Notes: generated by a model from the letters alone, not told the origin. DNA of 64,000 nt from Tubulanus polymorphus (GCF_964204645.1 NC_134026.1:26182650-26246649), one strand, 5' to 3'; positions 39,001 through 54,579 are shown, counted from the first letter of the stretch. Numbers and translations: made by a program.

Positions 39001-39754
39001 CACAGACCTTTGTCAAACCTTCTGTTGGGGTAAATAACCTTTAAGCTTCTATTTACATACAAGACTTTATTTGTTGATGTGTACTGGTATATGAATTTAT
39101 TGGATTGAATTTTTATTTTTCTCAGGGCGGCTTGGAAAAGTTGAAAAGAGAATGGTCAACTTATACACAGTACCGGCAGCGTTCAATTAGTTCAGCCAGT
39201 TCCCTGTCATCTCTGCAGCAGGTAATTAATACCAGTCACTAGGGATCTAGGGACACCACGCGCCTACATGGTGACACGCTTGACAATCTGACAATTTCAA
39301 TATTCACATTAACATTTATTCACATTAAAACTTTCGACAAGTTGCATATAATTCAATATTGAACAACAATGCTACTGGTCGGCCATCTTGATTCTGATTG
39401 GACCAGTTTTCAATTGCAATGTCTTCAAAACTTCCCAACAATTCCGTTCACGGATGAACACATTTGCTAAAAATGTTTTTTTCGTTACTTTCCAGCTTTG
39501 AGACACTATTCATAATTCTTAATGTGAGATAACTTGTTATTGTGTAATTGCAGGTACCTGTATATGTTCGATCGGCTTCCCAAACTCCAGTGTCACCAGA
39601 CAGTCAACTAAAATCACCAAATAGTCCGCCTTTTGACCCACCAACTGGTGTATGTGTCACCCCTATGGAAAAGTGTCCATATTGCAGACAGAACTTCAAG
39701 ATTACAGAAATGGACGAGCACAATAAAGGCTGTCATGAGAAAATGAAGAAATGA
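36094..39754 (+). CDS. CEP55-like coiled-coil protein with three EABR-like modules and C-terminal zinc finger
   Basis: CEP55 is the midbody scaffold that recruits ALIX and TSG101/ESCRT at abscission. Predicted 763 aa (human CEP55 is 464), 12 coding exons: 36094-36543, 36700-36990, 37085-37147, 37231-37437, 37569-37688, 37762-37827, 37978-38175, 38260-38457, 38545-38797, 38881-39029, 39126-39221, 39554-39754. The N-terminus is basic (KTKKKKKATK), then almost continuous coiled coil. Three exons of similar size, all phase 0-0 (207, 198, 198 nt), carry related blocks: NKKWQTYNNEQQAVMKTLKS, NKKWQIYGNANDSKMNAMQK and NVKWQVYNNDLQTKMKDSAT. Each resembles the human ESCRT/ALIX-binding segment around W184 and Y187. 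The C-terminus is a Ser/Pro linker and CPYCRQNF...EHNKGC, matching the position of the CEP55 zinc finger. The identity is inferred from these two landmarks; a related coiled-coil scaffold of the TBK1-adaptor/optineurin kind is the alternative. Confidence 0.72.
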
Positions 39755-40013
39755 GTATGCGCATACTGGGTGGCACCTGGTTTTTGCTTCGATTGAGGCC
39801 ATTCTGCATGCAATCTAGATCCATGTGGGTTGAAAACTTGAATGGGTGAATGCAACTACTCTTGCAGTTCTTGGATTGATGCATACCGGTATTGCTATAC
39901 CTGAAGGATCCTTTCGACCTTCATACTGTAGATTGGTATTGAAGTTAGGTTCCCAAGTTTGATTCTGCTTTAACAAGAATCAAGTAGAATTAAACTGTAG
40001 GAGTAACTATGTA

Positions 40014-40168
40014 CAGTCAACCCCCGATATACCGCCCTCCCATATACCACCATCCCCGCCTACCGTCAGTTTTTCTCAATGTACAGACCCCCGATATACC
40101 GCCATACTCTCTATACCGCCAAAATCGTTCAGCACCGATGTTGGCGGTATATCGGGGGTTGACTGTAT
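40014..40168. mobile_element. pogo/Tigger-like MITE
   Basis: A 155-bp palindromic element ends TACAGTCAACCCCCGATATA at the left and the perfect inverted equivalent at the right (CCGATATAC to GGCGGTATATCGGGGGTTGACTGTA region). The TIR start CAGTCAACCCCCGATATA with flanking TA is typical of Tigger/pogo-derived MITEs. No coding capacity. An older relative lies in SREK1 intron 9. Confidence 0.85.
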
Positions 40169-40429
40169 TTGTAAACAGGTGATAGATAGATCATGTATAT
40201 ACTTAAAAACAGTGCGAATCAAAGACTGATTTAAAGAAAATTTGTAATTAATGACAATTCAACTGATTATTTATTTCATACCTCATGGAGCATTAATGCA
40301 TTTACATGTATCAATATATCACTTTTAGATTAAGGTTATTATTGAAAGAACTCTGTGGATTTGTATACACAATCTATTATATCAGGAGTAGAAAACTAGC
40401 ACATGTTTATCATTGACAATTCCTGCATA

Positions 40430-41970
40430 TTAGCCTTTCATTTGTTCATACAACTTGGGCACGTAATCATCAAATTCTGCCCAGTAGAAATTTCCTGCAA
40501 CCAATTTCAAGTCATGCTTTTTGGCGAATTCTCTTGCTTTCCAACTAGCCCGACCATTTGCAGAGCGATTTGTGAGCTTACTCATCCCAGCAAATGTTTG
40601 CTTTGCTTTTTGCTCATAGATAAGGAAAACATAACGATGGAGACCTAGAATTTTATAAACAATATAAAACATGATGATGAATTTTACAAATTCATCCATT
40701 ATTAGAAATTGAATATGACTTAATCGGTTTTGATACCTGTCCCTTTAGGAGGTCCTGATCCAATGTATTCAGACATGATTTCTCCATTAGTGACATCACT
40801 ACCTGGTATGTTCGCTACACACCAGTGATGCCACTCCCCAAATTTCGGATTTTGTTTTGAAGGAGCATCAGGATCTAACATATATAAGAATGATCTATGA
40901 TCATGTACCGATATCGATAGAAAGACTGGATCATTATTCATTGAACATAGCTTGACTTCAATGAATTATATTTATTTACCATGCATCAGCAGACTGTAGT
41001 ATGTTCCTTCCTTAGCCGTCCATTCAACTGTTGGGACATGCTGTACCTGAAAGAAATTTACCAAACAAATTCTCAATTGTACCAGGTTATAATATTAGTA
41101 TTATAATCTAATATTATTAATTAAGTTGAAATGATCGTAACAATACCTGAGTAGGTGTAAGGACAACACCAGGACTCACTGACAGACCACCATTGTAGGT
41201 TACCTTTACCAATGAATAGAATGCAGCACCTTAACATTTTGTACAGATAATATGGAGAAAAAAGGTGCGTTATTTATTCACTTCTCACAAATCATGTATA
41301 TACGTGTATATAGAAACAGATTTGATATTTTGAGGTCAACGACTTGCAGAAAATAGTTTGAAGTGGGTTTTCGTTTTATTGCCTTTCCTTTTTGTTCTCG
41401 TGATTTATGTTAAGAAAATAAAGGACAAACTTAAACGTCTTTTTTATGGAGAGAAATTGTGTTTCTCATGACCAGTGCAAAACGGAGAGGATGGGACAGT
41501 GATTATTTTTCCATAGTATGTGGAGAGCACAGAAAGGCATTCGGAAGTAGGAATTTTTCCACTCTAACCATTTCAATGGTATACCTGGGAATATACAATA
41601 TCTACATAACAACAGAAAAATAAACTTTTCTTGATGAAATATAACAAAGTTATGCATACACTTTTTACAATATATCAATTATTGGAGGAATCTATTTACA
41701 TCTCGGCCTATTTTGATGAATTTAGCTAACTTTTAAGGCAGCCGATGGAATTGCTGCCATCTGTCTTTGGAACCAATAACTAATGCAACGGCAAATATTT
41801 CTCCGTAGCGCAAGTCTGATAAGATGACATGTTGCGGTTTCGGTAAAAATCTGAATAAATTTACTCTAAAAAACAGTAGCTGTTATTGAAATTAATACCT
41901 TAGCTATCGCAGGAGGGGCTTCGTCCAAAACATCTTTTACAACACCGTGCTTTGCGAATTCAGACGCCAT
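40430..41970 (-). CDS. PEBP1: Phosphatidylethanolamine-binding protein (PEBP1/RKIP-like)
   Basis: Small cytosolic anion- and lipid-binding protein that in vertebrates inhibits RAF1 signalling. Five exons, 182 aa (human PEBP1 187): 41899-41970, 41147-41203, 40980-41046, 40737-40874, 40430-40644, all in phase. N-terminus [20 protein letters not shown]. The ligand-pocket motif CBR1 spans exons 3-4 as [18 protein letters not shown], and CBR2 is [18 protein letters not shown] across the exon 4/5 junction. The C-terminus [14 protein letters not shown] matches the family. The protein kinase C site of mammalian RKIP cannot be assigned. TTTATT at 40270-40275 is a candidate minus-strand poly(A) signal. 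Confidence 0.97.
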
Positions 41971-43014
41971 GTTTCCGATGAGAGTGGCGGCATATTTGAA
42001 CCGCTTTTAAAATCACAATAACACTACATAACTTGTTGGTCGTTTTCCTTTTTATTTTTGATCACCCACATAAAATGCACAGGGGCTCGTCGTTGAAGTT
42101 TGAGGTGTATTTTAAGGGGCTGATCCAGTGAAATTATTACTCAGATCTGCCTGGCGAAACGCATAGGTTTGGGGATCTTCGGGAGAACTTCCCCAAGAAA
42201 ACATTGAAAAATAATTCGTTTTCTTTGTATCTAAGGCATTCTGGACCTGTCAGATTAGGTACGGAATATGTTAGTCATATTTTTCTGACTATGCTGGCGA
42301 CTAACAGTGGAATATAGGCCCCTGTACCAGGTTGTACCGGGTAATGATCCACCGGCCTGATTTGCACGCATGGCAGCATCACAACGAGCCCTTGTGGTTA
42401 AAAAATTAGCTTTAAGAATATTCAACTAGATTTTGAGCCACCTTCTCAATTTATGTTCACATCCTCAAATTCAAGATTTTATTTAAAATTTGTCAAAAAG
42501 AATTCTTATCTGGTACTGCATCGTCATCGAGATTTTGATCATGTCATCGCCACAATTACAATTTTCGTGCAATGTTTCAGCACGGTTTTGGAGCTTGTTC
42601 TAATTTGACTAGAAACGGGATTCGAGGATAATCGAGACTAATCAGTAGTTTTTCCGTACTCATTATAAGAAGCTACTCCACCCTCAACATCATCAACATG
42701 GACGAGTCGTGTGTGGGATGCTGATAAATCAGATGCTGCAGTTGCAGTCACATTCTCGGCGACAAATCCGATACACATATCAAAGGCTAGTCGCGGAGAG
42801 GTAAGGTTTTATGCAATACTATTTCAATGTTATCAATATATGTATATATATTGCGGTACTGAGTTTACATTAAAACTGGATGTATATTTATCTTGAGTAT
42901 TGAGAGACGACGGGCGGAACGATTAGATTTATATACAAAATATATGTATATTTCATGTACATATGGAATAATGAGTGATGGCAATGACAAATAAGATATG
43001 CAAACACACGTATT

Positions 43015-43245
43015 CAGGGGCGGATTTAGTACACGAACCCCTGGGCTGCCTTTTCCAATGAGGTTGCCCTTTTTTCCAAGACAAAGATCGTTAAACCAGC
43101 AAATTTGTCACGCACTCTTCATCGGGAATTGGATGTACGCATTTCCCCAAAAATATCTGGGACCTCGATGACATGGCTGCTTCATCTGAAAAGGCCTTTT
43201 CTTGTCTTCTGGATATGCCTTCCAAATTTCCTCGATCCGCCCCTG
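43015..43245. mobile_element. 231-bp MITE with CAGGGGCGGAT termini
   Basis: The left end CAGGGGCGGATTTAG and right end (reverse complement) CAGGGGCGGATCGAGG are inverted repeats. GTATT directly flanks both ends, a candidate 5-bp target-site duplication. CAGGGGCGGAT termini are common among non-autonomous DNA elements of animals, often assigned to hAT, but hAT would give 8 bp. There is no transposase ORF; read-through ORFs across it are not genes. Confidence 0.75.
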
Positions 43246-43319
43246 GTATTCGCCGTCATCTTCCACATTATTAAGAAATTCAAAAAGCAACTATATTTCC
43301 GACAAGATTTAAATCTTAA

Positions 43320-43576
<257 letters not shown>

Positions 43577-44080
43577 TATTTATGTGTATATACATATACA
43601 TTTTAAAGCAATTTTCTTGAAATTCTGCGGATTCTAACCGCGCATAGTTAGGACGTTTACACATGCACGAATGATGAGCACGCTAGAGAAAATCATGCGA
43701 AGTCATAATTTCCATTAATGCGTCTCTGCGGTTATCGCCTCACAGACGGCCATTTATAGCGTGCTGTAACTCGATTTAAATATGCATTGCATCCGCTAAT
43801 GTCGAATATTCTAGGCAACCATGATGTTCAATCATTACAATCCATATCTCTGATACCAGACTTGTAGTGATCTGAAAGACCAATGCCTAATACATATATA
43901 ATCAAAGAGACCAAGATTCCTTCATAATGGCTATCATACAACATCGGTCAACAACGATGCATTTGAAATCGCAATCAGTGCTGATGTATTATCATAACTT
44001 TTTTTAAGGTATATTAGTGACATCCAATGGAAATGGCCAGATGAGTTATATCGTGATCCAAATCTGTAGTAATTTGAGCA

Positions 44081-44854
44081 ATGGAATCTGATGCTGAAAC
44101 GGCATTGTTGGCTAGTTCGGATGGGCGAAAAGGGTCCACGAGTGGTAAACCAAATGATGGAAAAAGAACGGAGTCAGATAGCCGGAGATCGAGTCGACGG
44201 TTGAGCGGGAAACCACCATTACAGCGTGTTGATGAAGTCGAGCAACAATCTACAGATGGTGAACGTCGCAGATCAGGATGCCCGGATTATTTCGGCGTTA
44301 AATCCTATCTGCACTTCTTCTACGATCCATCTGTTATCAAAGATCCTTCAATCTACGAGGACGACGATGGATTCCCGTTCCTGAACCCTCGTCCACGTCG
44401 AGCAAGATGTCGGTCTATTTGGTGGAAGATATTTGTGTGGATCGGGGCTAATTTGTTGGTGTTCGGGATCCTTGGAATACTGATCAGTTATCTGTTACCT
44501 AGGCGACCGACAGAAATGCTGAAAGGTGATAAGTACGAAGTCCTCGATACGTCAGCGATACGTTTTAATCACAACTTAGATTTATGTAAATTGGTCAGCC
44601 TAATCGTATTCTGCGTTGGAGGCCTCACCCTCATCATATCTTTGCTATTTCCCAGTTTATTATATCATTATTGTGATGAATCTTCGAAAAAAGATGATGG
44701 GTTTAAAGTAGGCTTACTGAACGAAGAACCGGCGCCTATGAGCCCAATAGAAATGACTGTACCAGCCACATCGAAACTGCAAAATGTTCAGCCCCAGCGG
44801 AAATCAGAGGAAGCTATTATAACACAAGAGGGGACCGTCAACTTCAAAGATTAA
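44081..44854 (+). CDS. NRSN: Neurensin-like two-pass vesicle membrane protein
   Basis: Single coding exon, 257 aa. The signature CPDYFGVKSYLHFFYD at about residues 67-82 matches the conserved neurensin block before the first membrane helix. Two hydrophobic helices follow: about 114-137 (VWIGANLLVFGILGILISYL) and about 167-193 (LVSLIVFCVGGLTLIISLLF), separated by a short loop with PRRPTEMLKGDKYEVLD. The N-terminal tail is Ser/Arg-rich and hydrophilic. Neurensins are small-vesicle proteins of neurons involved in neurite growth in vertebrates (NRSN1, NRSN2), usually about 195-205 aa, so this one has longer tails. Poly(A) signal AATAAA at 45250-45255. Untranslated exons upstream are likely. Confidence 0.9.
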   Translation: MESDAETALLASSDGRKGSTSGKPNDGKRTESDSRRSSRRLSGKPPLQRVDEVEQQSTDGERRRSGCPDYFGVKSYLHFFYDPSVIKDPSIYEDDDGFPFLNPRPRRARCRSIWWKIFVWIGANLLVFGILGILISYLLPRRPTEMLKGDKYEVLDTSAIRFNHNLDLCKLVSLIVFCVGGLTLIISLLFPSLLYHYCDESSKKDDGFKVGLLNEEPAPMSPIEMTVPATSKLQNVQPQRKSEEAIITQEGTVNFKD

Positions 44855-47800
44855 TGTACTGGACATAAATTCACCATCAAAATTCTGCATCATCAACATT
44901 GAATAAATCAATACATCAATACTGATTATTTAGGCTTTGGTCGATTACTTGAACTATGCGGGATTGTTCTGAAATGATGTTGCGGTCGTCCCGGGATACG
45001 ACTTGCATTCAAGCCGCTACCATTGTCCGTATGGCGGGAACATATCTTTATTTTGTAAAACTAAATTTAAGGTGTAGTCTATTTTTGTATTGTATTTATA
45101 ATATGTAAATTAGACCGATTATGACCGAAATGGCCGGAATTCGGTTTGAAAATATATATTCAGTTTGAATCAACATCAATTCCACTCACTGTATAGAAAT
45201 ATATGGAGTGGAATTAATTAGTTGTTAATCGGTCTTACTATCAATGTCTAATAAACTTGTTTCCTGGTAGACCAGCAAAATTTTAAAAATTGTTAATAAA
45301 AGTAAGATACATGTATATATGATGTTATGCGTGCTTTCTTCTCTGGTGCCATGAGAAAATCTCCGCTTGTAATTTAAAACTCACAACAAATTTTAAAAGG
45401 AATTTTATTGCTCAAGAATTAAAAACCAAAGACACAACATTTTGGACTCTCTCAAGCCATTTTTCGGACCGTGTGTATAAAATAACTAAAACATGGGGTA
45501 GGGGAAAACGAGTTAATTGAGTAAATTGGGTAATTGAGTGAGTACGTATATCTACGGTAGCGGTTTATGAGGAAGTAAATTAAGCCTCTTAAATTTTTTA
45601 GTGGGTTTTTAAACTTATAATATATTATCTTCGTCGGAGTGTTGTGACTCGTATCCCACTTATATCCATGAAGAATACAGAAACTTTCGAATGAATGGAA
45701 CCAGCTGCTACTACCATGCAATCCAATTGTCTCATCGATTGTGACAACGACCCTGGACTCGCTCACTTTTTGGTTGAAAGGAACGCAATACGGTCAAAGC
45801 GTTTGCCTGGCGTAAATACGGATATACTCCTACGTCCATTACGCATCAAAGGCACCCACACGGTAATGAGCCATCACCCCGGGATCAAGTTGTCTGTCTC
45901 AGAAATCTGCTTTCGTTACCATAACAACAACTGAATCGCTGGTGGCTGAGAAGAAAGCAAATTAAAACCAGAGTACACATCCATACAATTAGTCCGGTTG
46001 TTCCCTTATTTTCTGTGCATTTTTGCGAACTATTTTTGCGTACCCATCATTCCACCAAATAAAGAAATAAATAAAGAAATTGTATCATGAAGTAGAAAAT
46101 CTTTTGATTCTTTACTTCGTCATTATTGCAAGAAAACGTGAAATAGTGAATTTCGCCATTTATATATACCATTCACTTGCTTTTACCTCTGAAAAGACAC
46201 TCTTGTATGCAATAATTGTGTCTAGACTACAAAAACATTTTTTTATTTGTGGACAAACAGACAGCACGTATATATCACTTCTCGATGTTCTGATTAGTTA
46301 GAGCGCGTTTCTTGAAATACCACGTCCTGCATCCTTAACGGAGGAATCGTTACCAAGACAACACATCCTCCAGGCGTTGATGACCATGATGTAAATGCAT
46401 TGCATTCACCCATGGACTCGAATCTTCGTTTCAGAGTCCATGATTCACCTTTCTACAAAGACCTTCTACAAATCAGTCGCCGTATATATGCATAAGATAA
46501 TTAACCCGTCACAAACAAGTGCGACTCAAGACAATGAACCCGGTAATTTGAGCTTACGTACATTAGAATCAAGGAAATAACAACCATGTGCCGGAACAAC
46601 AGGTGGTGATAGGAAAAGCAATTTTTTGTTCAGATATATTTATCTTGGGGTCAGTCTGATTACTCCAAGGCCAGATAATATTAATTAATAAAATTCAGTA
46701 TTCATAGACCTTATATTCATAATATAAGCCTGATAGAGACGTAGAAATCATGCTTTTGAGAAACCGGAGAGAAAGCTGTGTCAATCATTTTCTACCAAAT
46801 TCTTAATTCCCATAATAAATACTTCAAAAATATCTCTTTAATTAACGTCACATTTTGTTAGTTTGCAATTGTTTTGCAATACAGCTTTAAGTTGTTGACA
46901 GGAGGTGGGTGTCGATTAAGGATTTTTACCGAATGGATTTTTACCTACATTCGGTGGATATACGCGTTGTTGTCATATTGGACCGGGTCCCTGTTCGGAC
47001 AAAGGATCCAGTTGCCAAATACAGAACGTGTGCCAAATACAGATCAGTGCCTTTGTTATATCCGACGCTTTAGAATCGCGCAGATGTCTCTTGGAGACAA
47101 GAGACAAATTCTCAAAAGCCACACGCTTAGTAACAAGACCCTCATTATATCGGAATTTGTGTCACGATGTACGAAACATGAATTTCAATAGGCATTGCCT
47201 CCATTTAGAATCTATAGAAAGACAATGTCAAGGATATAGGAAATCGAGTATTTATATATCACTACATACCCGTGATAATATCAGATTTCCATTCAGGACC
47301 CGGATTCTATCATAATTTATCAATACTGGCTCGACTGAAATATACTTCTATTCAATTTCTAAAAAAAATTGAGAGATCAATGGATCAGCAGCAGTAGCAA
47401 AGAAACACACTCGATTACTCCCTGGCCTCCATGGTTGTTTTACTGCGCAAGTTGAATCGTAATAATCATAAAGCAACTGCATCTAAAAGAATTTCAGATA
47501 CGATCTACAGGACTGTACCACTGTGCAGTACTAGGGGTGATCTGATGGATGTTACACGACTGCCATCTATATGCGACTGAGAGCGTTCTTCCACACGTAG
47601 AGAAACCTCCAGTGAAAACAACATTCAGGAACATTCTGAGTGTAAATTTATCTAATTTTATTCACATGACAATTATTCGAACATAAACATAGTATTTGAC
47701 AACATCAAAAATAATTTTTTCAATTGAATAAATGTATCGTTAAAGATGATAAAAACAATTCACTAGGAAGAATAGTAGCTGGACGGAGAAAATAGTATAA

Positions 47801-47924
47801 CATATAATACATTGTACACATGAATAGTACATGTATTTCAGAAGATGCACCATATCAACGATTACAATACATTCATTCACAAACATCATATCACAGTCTA
47901 AAGTTCTATGCCTAGAATTCACTA
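44855..47924. other. Intergenic: neurensin 3' UTR and STPG1 3' flank
   Basis: About 3 kb with no supported gene. ORFs up to about 105 codons on both strands show no family motif and lack splice support. TTTATT at 47657-47662 is a candidate minus-strand poly(A) signal for the STPG1-like gene. Confidence 0.6.
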
Positions 47925-49801
47925 TCAAATCCATCTTCCCGCTGCATTGTATATAAATGATTGTTTTCCAAATGAACTAGGCCGATAGTGTGCTGAAAAA
48001 TATTGAAAAAAAGATTATCAATATGATTTAATTGATTGACTTTTAGTGTGAAAAGGATGAAACTAAATATTTACCAGGTCCAGGTAGGCCACTTTTCTTT
48101 CTACCATCTCCTGTCCATCGACTTGTATTAGAAACGAAGACAGAGCTAGACATATAATGTTTTGGTATTCCTTCATAATTAACTAGTTCGTAACTACCTG
48201 GACCGGGGCCAGGCAATGGATTTGGAAGTGGCATCGCTGGAGCTGATATACACAAATAATGTTTCCGTCTGTACAAAGATAAAAGAATATGACACAGGAA
48301 TTATGTTCTAATGATCTATTAACATTATTAGATCTGCTTGAAATTTTCTCTACCCCAGATGAAATTTCCACATGTTTGAATCTTGTACATAATTTTGACC
48401 AACTCAATAATGTAAACACTTACGGAAATTGTAATCTACCAACAGCATCTATAGGTTCATTAGGATTGTAAGTTCCAGGTCCTGGGTTCTAAAATATAAA
48501 ACATACCATGGAGTAAACTACCATATTTATGACATGTATAATTAGAATTGAAATCAAATTATTAGCTTACTGGAGGAGGAGTTTCTGCCATCTTCCTCAT
48601 AGATTTTGACTTGAAACTTGATGTTGGAATTTTCACGCTATCGTGGAGCAATCTGTCATTAATTTCATACTGCCCTAATAGAAATATTCACATATATTCA
48701 AGTATATATATTCTTCATTTCATTCATAAGGAATAATTGCAGATTTTCCATCTACAGTACATACAAGGTGCTGGCATGACTGATGAGTACTTGGTATCGA
48801 TCAGTTCCCTTTTACTTTGAGACTTGAAAGCTGCATTGGCAGACACATTATTGGATTTGCACACTCGTTGTAACTGATCAAGAACCTAGAACAAATCATA
48901 GAAACATTTTATGAAGAAAAAGCTATCATGTGAGCATATTTTACAAAGCTTTTCTACATACCGAGTATTGATTAGGCGCCGGTACTCCATTTAATTTCTC
49001 TGTAGGATTGGCAATAGGCATGTGAAATGAACGAGTAGCTGGAGCTTTGTTAAAGTCTTTACGGCTTAACAATGTTAATGCAACATTATAAGAGCCAGCT
49101 CCTGGGCTACAGCCAGGATCATGTTTTGTTATTCTTTTATCCTAGAAATTGAAGTGAAAGAATTTAATAAATTAACTGAAATATATATCAATTGAAAATG
49201 CAGTGTATTTCACTAAAATACCTTTGATGCAAAGCCACCTGTGCCTTTCTTTGAATAGGAAGCACTTTTATTTTCAACATCAACTTTATGTGATAAATAA
49301 GATCCTGGACCTGGATTATCATTCTGCAACAAAAATTAAGCCAATTTTCAACATTGTATCAGATTTCCTACACCTTTTCACAGGCAAAGAGACCATATAG
49401 AGCCTACAAACAAACAACACTACTTATCAACTACACTGACACTGCAATTTACAATCAGAATCAATCGTTACACAAACCTGGTTTAAATCATGTTGGAATC
49501 TTTTCGCTTTTGACTGAAAACCCTTATTCTCAGAGTTGTCAATCACTATCGTCTGATATTTACTCGGAATTGAAGAGGTAGGTGCAACAACACTGTGACC
49601 TGCAGCAAAATATCATTCAATTATGCGTTAGTTAATTTATTAGCAGATAAAATTAATTTGCTTTATTTTTGATCAAGTAATTCGATGATCGAATTTGAGA
49701 TTTTGGTAAAATGAAATACCTTTGTGTAAACGCCCTGATACTGTACGGCTGTGAATTCGTTTCACAAAGTCACTGTCTAAGCTCTTAATGCTGTCAACCA
49801 T
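47925..49801 (-). CDS. STPG1: Sperm-tail PG-rich repeat protein (STPG1/MAPO2-like)
   Basis: Nine exons, 345 aa (human STPG1 334), all phases consistent: 49720-49801, 49478-49599, 49222-49323, 48962-49141, 48765-48885, 48571-48674, 48424-48488, 48075-48268, 47925-47992. Start MVDSIKSLDSDFVKR. Repeated Pro-Gly-Pro-Gly-Ser/Thr-Tyr motifs of SHIPPO/STPG proteins are visible: NPGPGSYLSHK, SPGAGSYNV, NPGPGTYNP, PGPGPGSYEL and GLPGPG/AHY. Family blocks TIVIDNSENKGF, KHYMSSSVFVSNTSRWTG and SFGKQSFIYNAAGRW place it with STPG1 rather than ODF3. Such proteins sit inside or on ciliary and flagellar microtubules; mammalian STPG1 was also reported to promote apoptosis after alkylation damage. Expression in cilia or sperm is inferred from the family. 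Confidence 0.92.
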
Positions 49802-50330
49802 TTTAAATGGTCAAAAAGGGAGACTTTTAAAGATTTTTTTCAACAAAATTTTAATTTACTTCCGTGTTTGTGCCGCACAACTCTGACATATGGTTGCGCT
49901 TTCCGGTAGAGATAAAGTGCACGTTGAATTGTCACATTTTTCCATACTGAGTTGACAATTTGAAAAATAAGTAACTGATCATTAACCAATGTTTATATAT
50001 CATATACCATAAATCCATAAAATATAATGAAAATGTCTATATTTAACTTACATAACCATAGAAATTCTGCCGAATTACTAATATTAATGCGCTACATGTC
50101 GGTCTTGGTAACAGATGAGTCTATTTTTACATAGGGGAGACTAGGCAAAATACGTAATAGTTATTGAACATACATGTATGAGAACGTTTAATTTGCTTCA
50201 GAAATTTTAAGAATTTTAAGTCATGTTTGTCTTAAGTCACATTTTGACTCCTTAATGTGTTGTTGATTGATGGCCTATTTTTTCTTTCACTAATAGTAGA
50301 CCTGTCATACCTCTTGGCGAAACCATTCAT

Positions 50331-50400
50331 AGCCAATCACCGTTCTAGTTTTGTTAGCGCCAAATTTGTGCGGTTAATATTGCGGGAACAATGAGAGGAG
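50331..50400 (+). promoter_or_regulatory. RRM2 promoter: CCAAT box and E2F-like sites
   Basis: About 140 to 85 bp upstream of the RRM2 start codon are AGCCAATCA (50331-50339), TTAGCGCCAAA (50354-50364, complement TTTGGCGC, an E2F consensus) and TGCGGGAA (50381-50388, complement TTCCCGCA, E2F-like). Vertebrate RRM2 promoters use CCAAT and E2F elements for S-phase expression, so conserved cell-cycle control is a reasonable inference. Confidence 0.6.
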
Positions 50401-50473
50401 CGCATTACCAAACCTGACGCTCAACCTGCCTGGTGTGAATTTTGTTCGACTCGCAAAAACTATTACTTACAAG

Positions 50474-52438
<1,965 letters not shown>

Positions 52439-54579
52439 ATGTTGAACTGGCTTCATTTATTTGTGATTCCTTTCTATGAAAGGCAGACTCAAAAAGTTGA
52501 TCTCGTCAGTGTGGTGCAATTATCCAAATTGTGGCGGCTGTCCTTATAAGGACAAGTTGGCTTATATTTATTTAAGTTGTTTTAAACTGCCCTTCTGAGG
52601 GCAAATTTTATTTTTGTTACTGTCCTTCTGAGGACATTTCACTAACATAATTTATGAATGAACCAAAGCTTTTAATATAATGGAGGTGTCTGAGTAAGTA
52701 CTCCACTGCGAGGATTTAAAATAATTACTGTGTATTGAATACTCTTAAGCATTTTGTGTATGTATTTGTAAGTTTTAGCCATTTTATCAGTGAATATGTA
52801 TTTTAATCTTCAAATGTGTGCAGCATTGGTGTATGTTTTATGTTCATGTCTGTAGTTGGATATTAATAAATATCTTGGCATTTTTAAGGTTCTAATACTC
52901 AAGCTACATGTCTTGTCTGATTTGTTTACGAGGATTTGGATTGTGCATTCTCCTTTTCCATTGTAAAAGACCATAAATTATTGTCTTACAGGTTTTACTT
53001 TGATCCTTACAATGGTCCCTTCAATCTTGTATCAAATTTTGTTGGTCTCTGAACTTGTTTCCACGAGGAAGTATGTATTCGGGGTAAATTCTACATCAAA
53101 TGGGCTAGAATCTTCTCCAGAACTTCAAGTTATAAGTATATGCCTTAAATGAGCTCTGTTTTAAGGATTGCCAGGGATCTGGTAGTAATGGAGTATTTAT
53201 CATGATTTAAGTCCACAGATTGAGAGCTGTAGGTGATAAATAGAGACCTATTGCACAAGGTCCGATATAAGAATGAAAGCCACTTGCCCGGGGCATACAT
53301 ATCTGAAATTTTGCTTGCCCTACAAAGGCAGTCTAATAGGTGGCACATTCATCCGTGGTATCGAGTGGGACTGTTTTGTGACAATAAGTTGCACCAGCCC
53401 CGTGGACAAGTGATAATGATAACATACTTGCCCTGATGAGAAAAACTTGTCCTGGGCAATCGGACAAGTGCTTAGGTCAGACCCTGTATTGTCCTTGAAG
53501 AACACGAAGTACATGTTAGTAAGAAAGTTTTTTATTGACGGTAGCATCAAAAGACCAAGTACTGCTTAACGCAGAACATGACTATATAATACATGTAGAA
53601 TGGCGGTATGTACATTTGGTACCCTGACCCTAGTTGAAGGCAACACAAAATGGAATCGTCAAAATGATCGGAGGAGCCTATTCAAGTCAATAAGCATAAA
53701 TTACAGCAAGAAGCCAATTATTAACAGTCTTCAACAAAATATCAAGAAATCTGGTCCCATATCTCTACAGACATATACTGCACATATATTGTGAATTTAG
53801 ACTAAGATCTGTAAAATACAGGAGAATTTATTAAACATTATAACAGGGTTAGTATAACTGACTCAACCACTTAAATTTTACCAACTTTCCACAAAATATT
53901 ACATACTGTATCACAAACAAAAATTTTTGTTTTTGACCCTTTCAAAATTTGAAGGCACTGGTTTAGAATTGTCAGTCATGAGTTATAATCAATGTTTCGG
54001 TTTTAAAGAAATATTGTAAATAATATAAGTGATTTGTATTCAAAATGGCAGGTAAACAATAAAACAAATATCACATTCAAAAAATAAAGTAAGCAGCAGC
54101 CATAAAACAAGTTAACAACGTATATTTTAAACTAAATATTTCATAACAATAGATGAACGATACCTAAGGTAAAGGGCAGTCAGATTTGCTTTCTTTCCAT
54201 TGGTATATTTTCCATTTGATAAAGAGCAAACTGTCAAAACAATACCAATCTGTAACACCTGTGTAACTATACACCTGTGCAGCCATTATTTACAGAGATC
54301 TCAACCACATGTTAGCAACTGCAATCAGTGGATTTTGTATGTGATTTTCCTATCACTTCTGATGATACATAAACTTTGAATATCTATAGTTTAACAGAAA
54401 AATTAAGCAACATACTGATAATCTAGTCCCGTGTTTGGAGTTATATTGAATTCAATATTTAGAACTAGCAGCTACGAGTTAACAACTAAAGAGATATCCG
54501 ATGAATATTTAAATGCAATCTTATCGGTGGACAGAAAAACACATAGTGGTAACGATTCATTTCCGATTATGAATTTTTG
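52439..54579. other. Intergenic: RRM2 3' UTR and RNF144 3' UTR (convergent)
   Basis: No gene is supported. The two genes converge. RRM2 ends with AATAAA at 52865; TTTATT at 53827-53832 is a candidate end for RNF144. A segment at 53275-53490 has weak inverted similarity between CACTTGCCCGGGGCA and TGTCCTGGGCAATCGGACAAG and may be an old MITE. Confidence 0.5.

Noticed and set aside
43105-43300. Minus- and plus-strand ORFs over 43105-43300
   Set aside because: They coincide with the MITE at 43015-43245 and have no protein-family resemblance.
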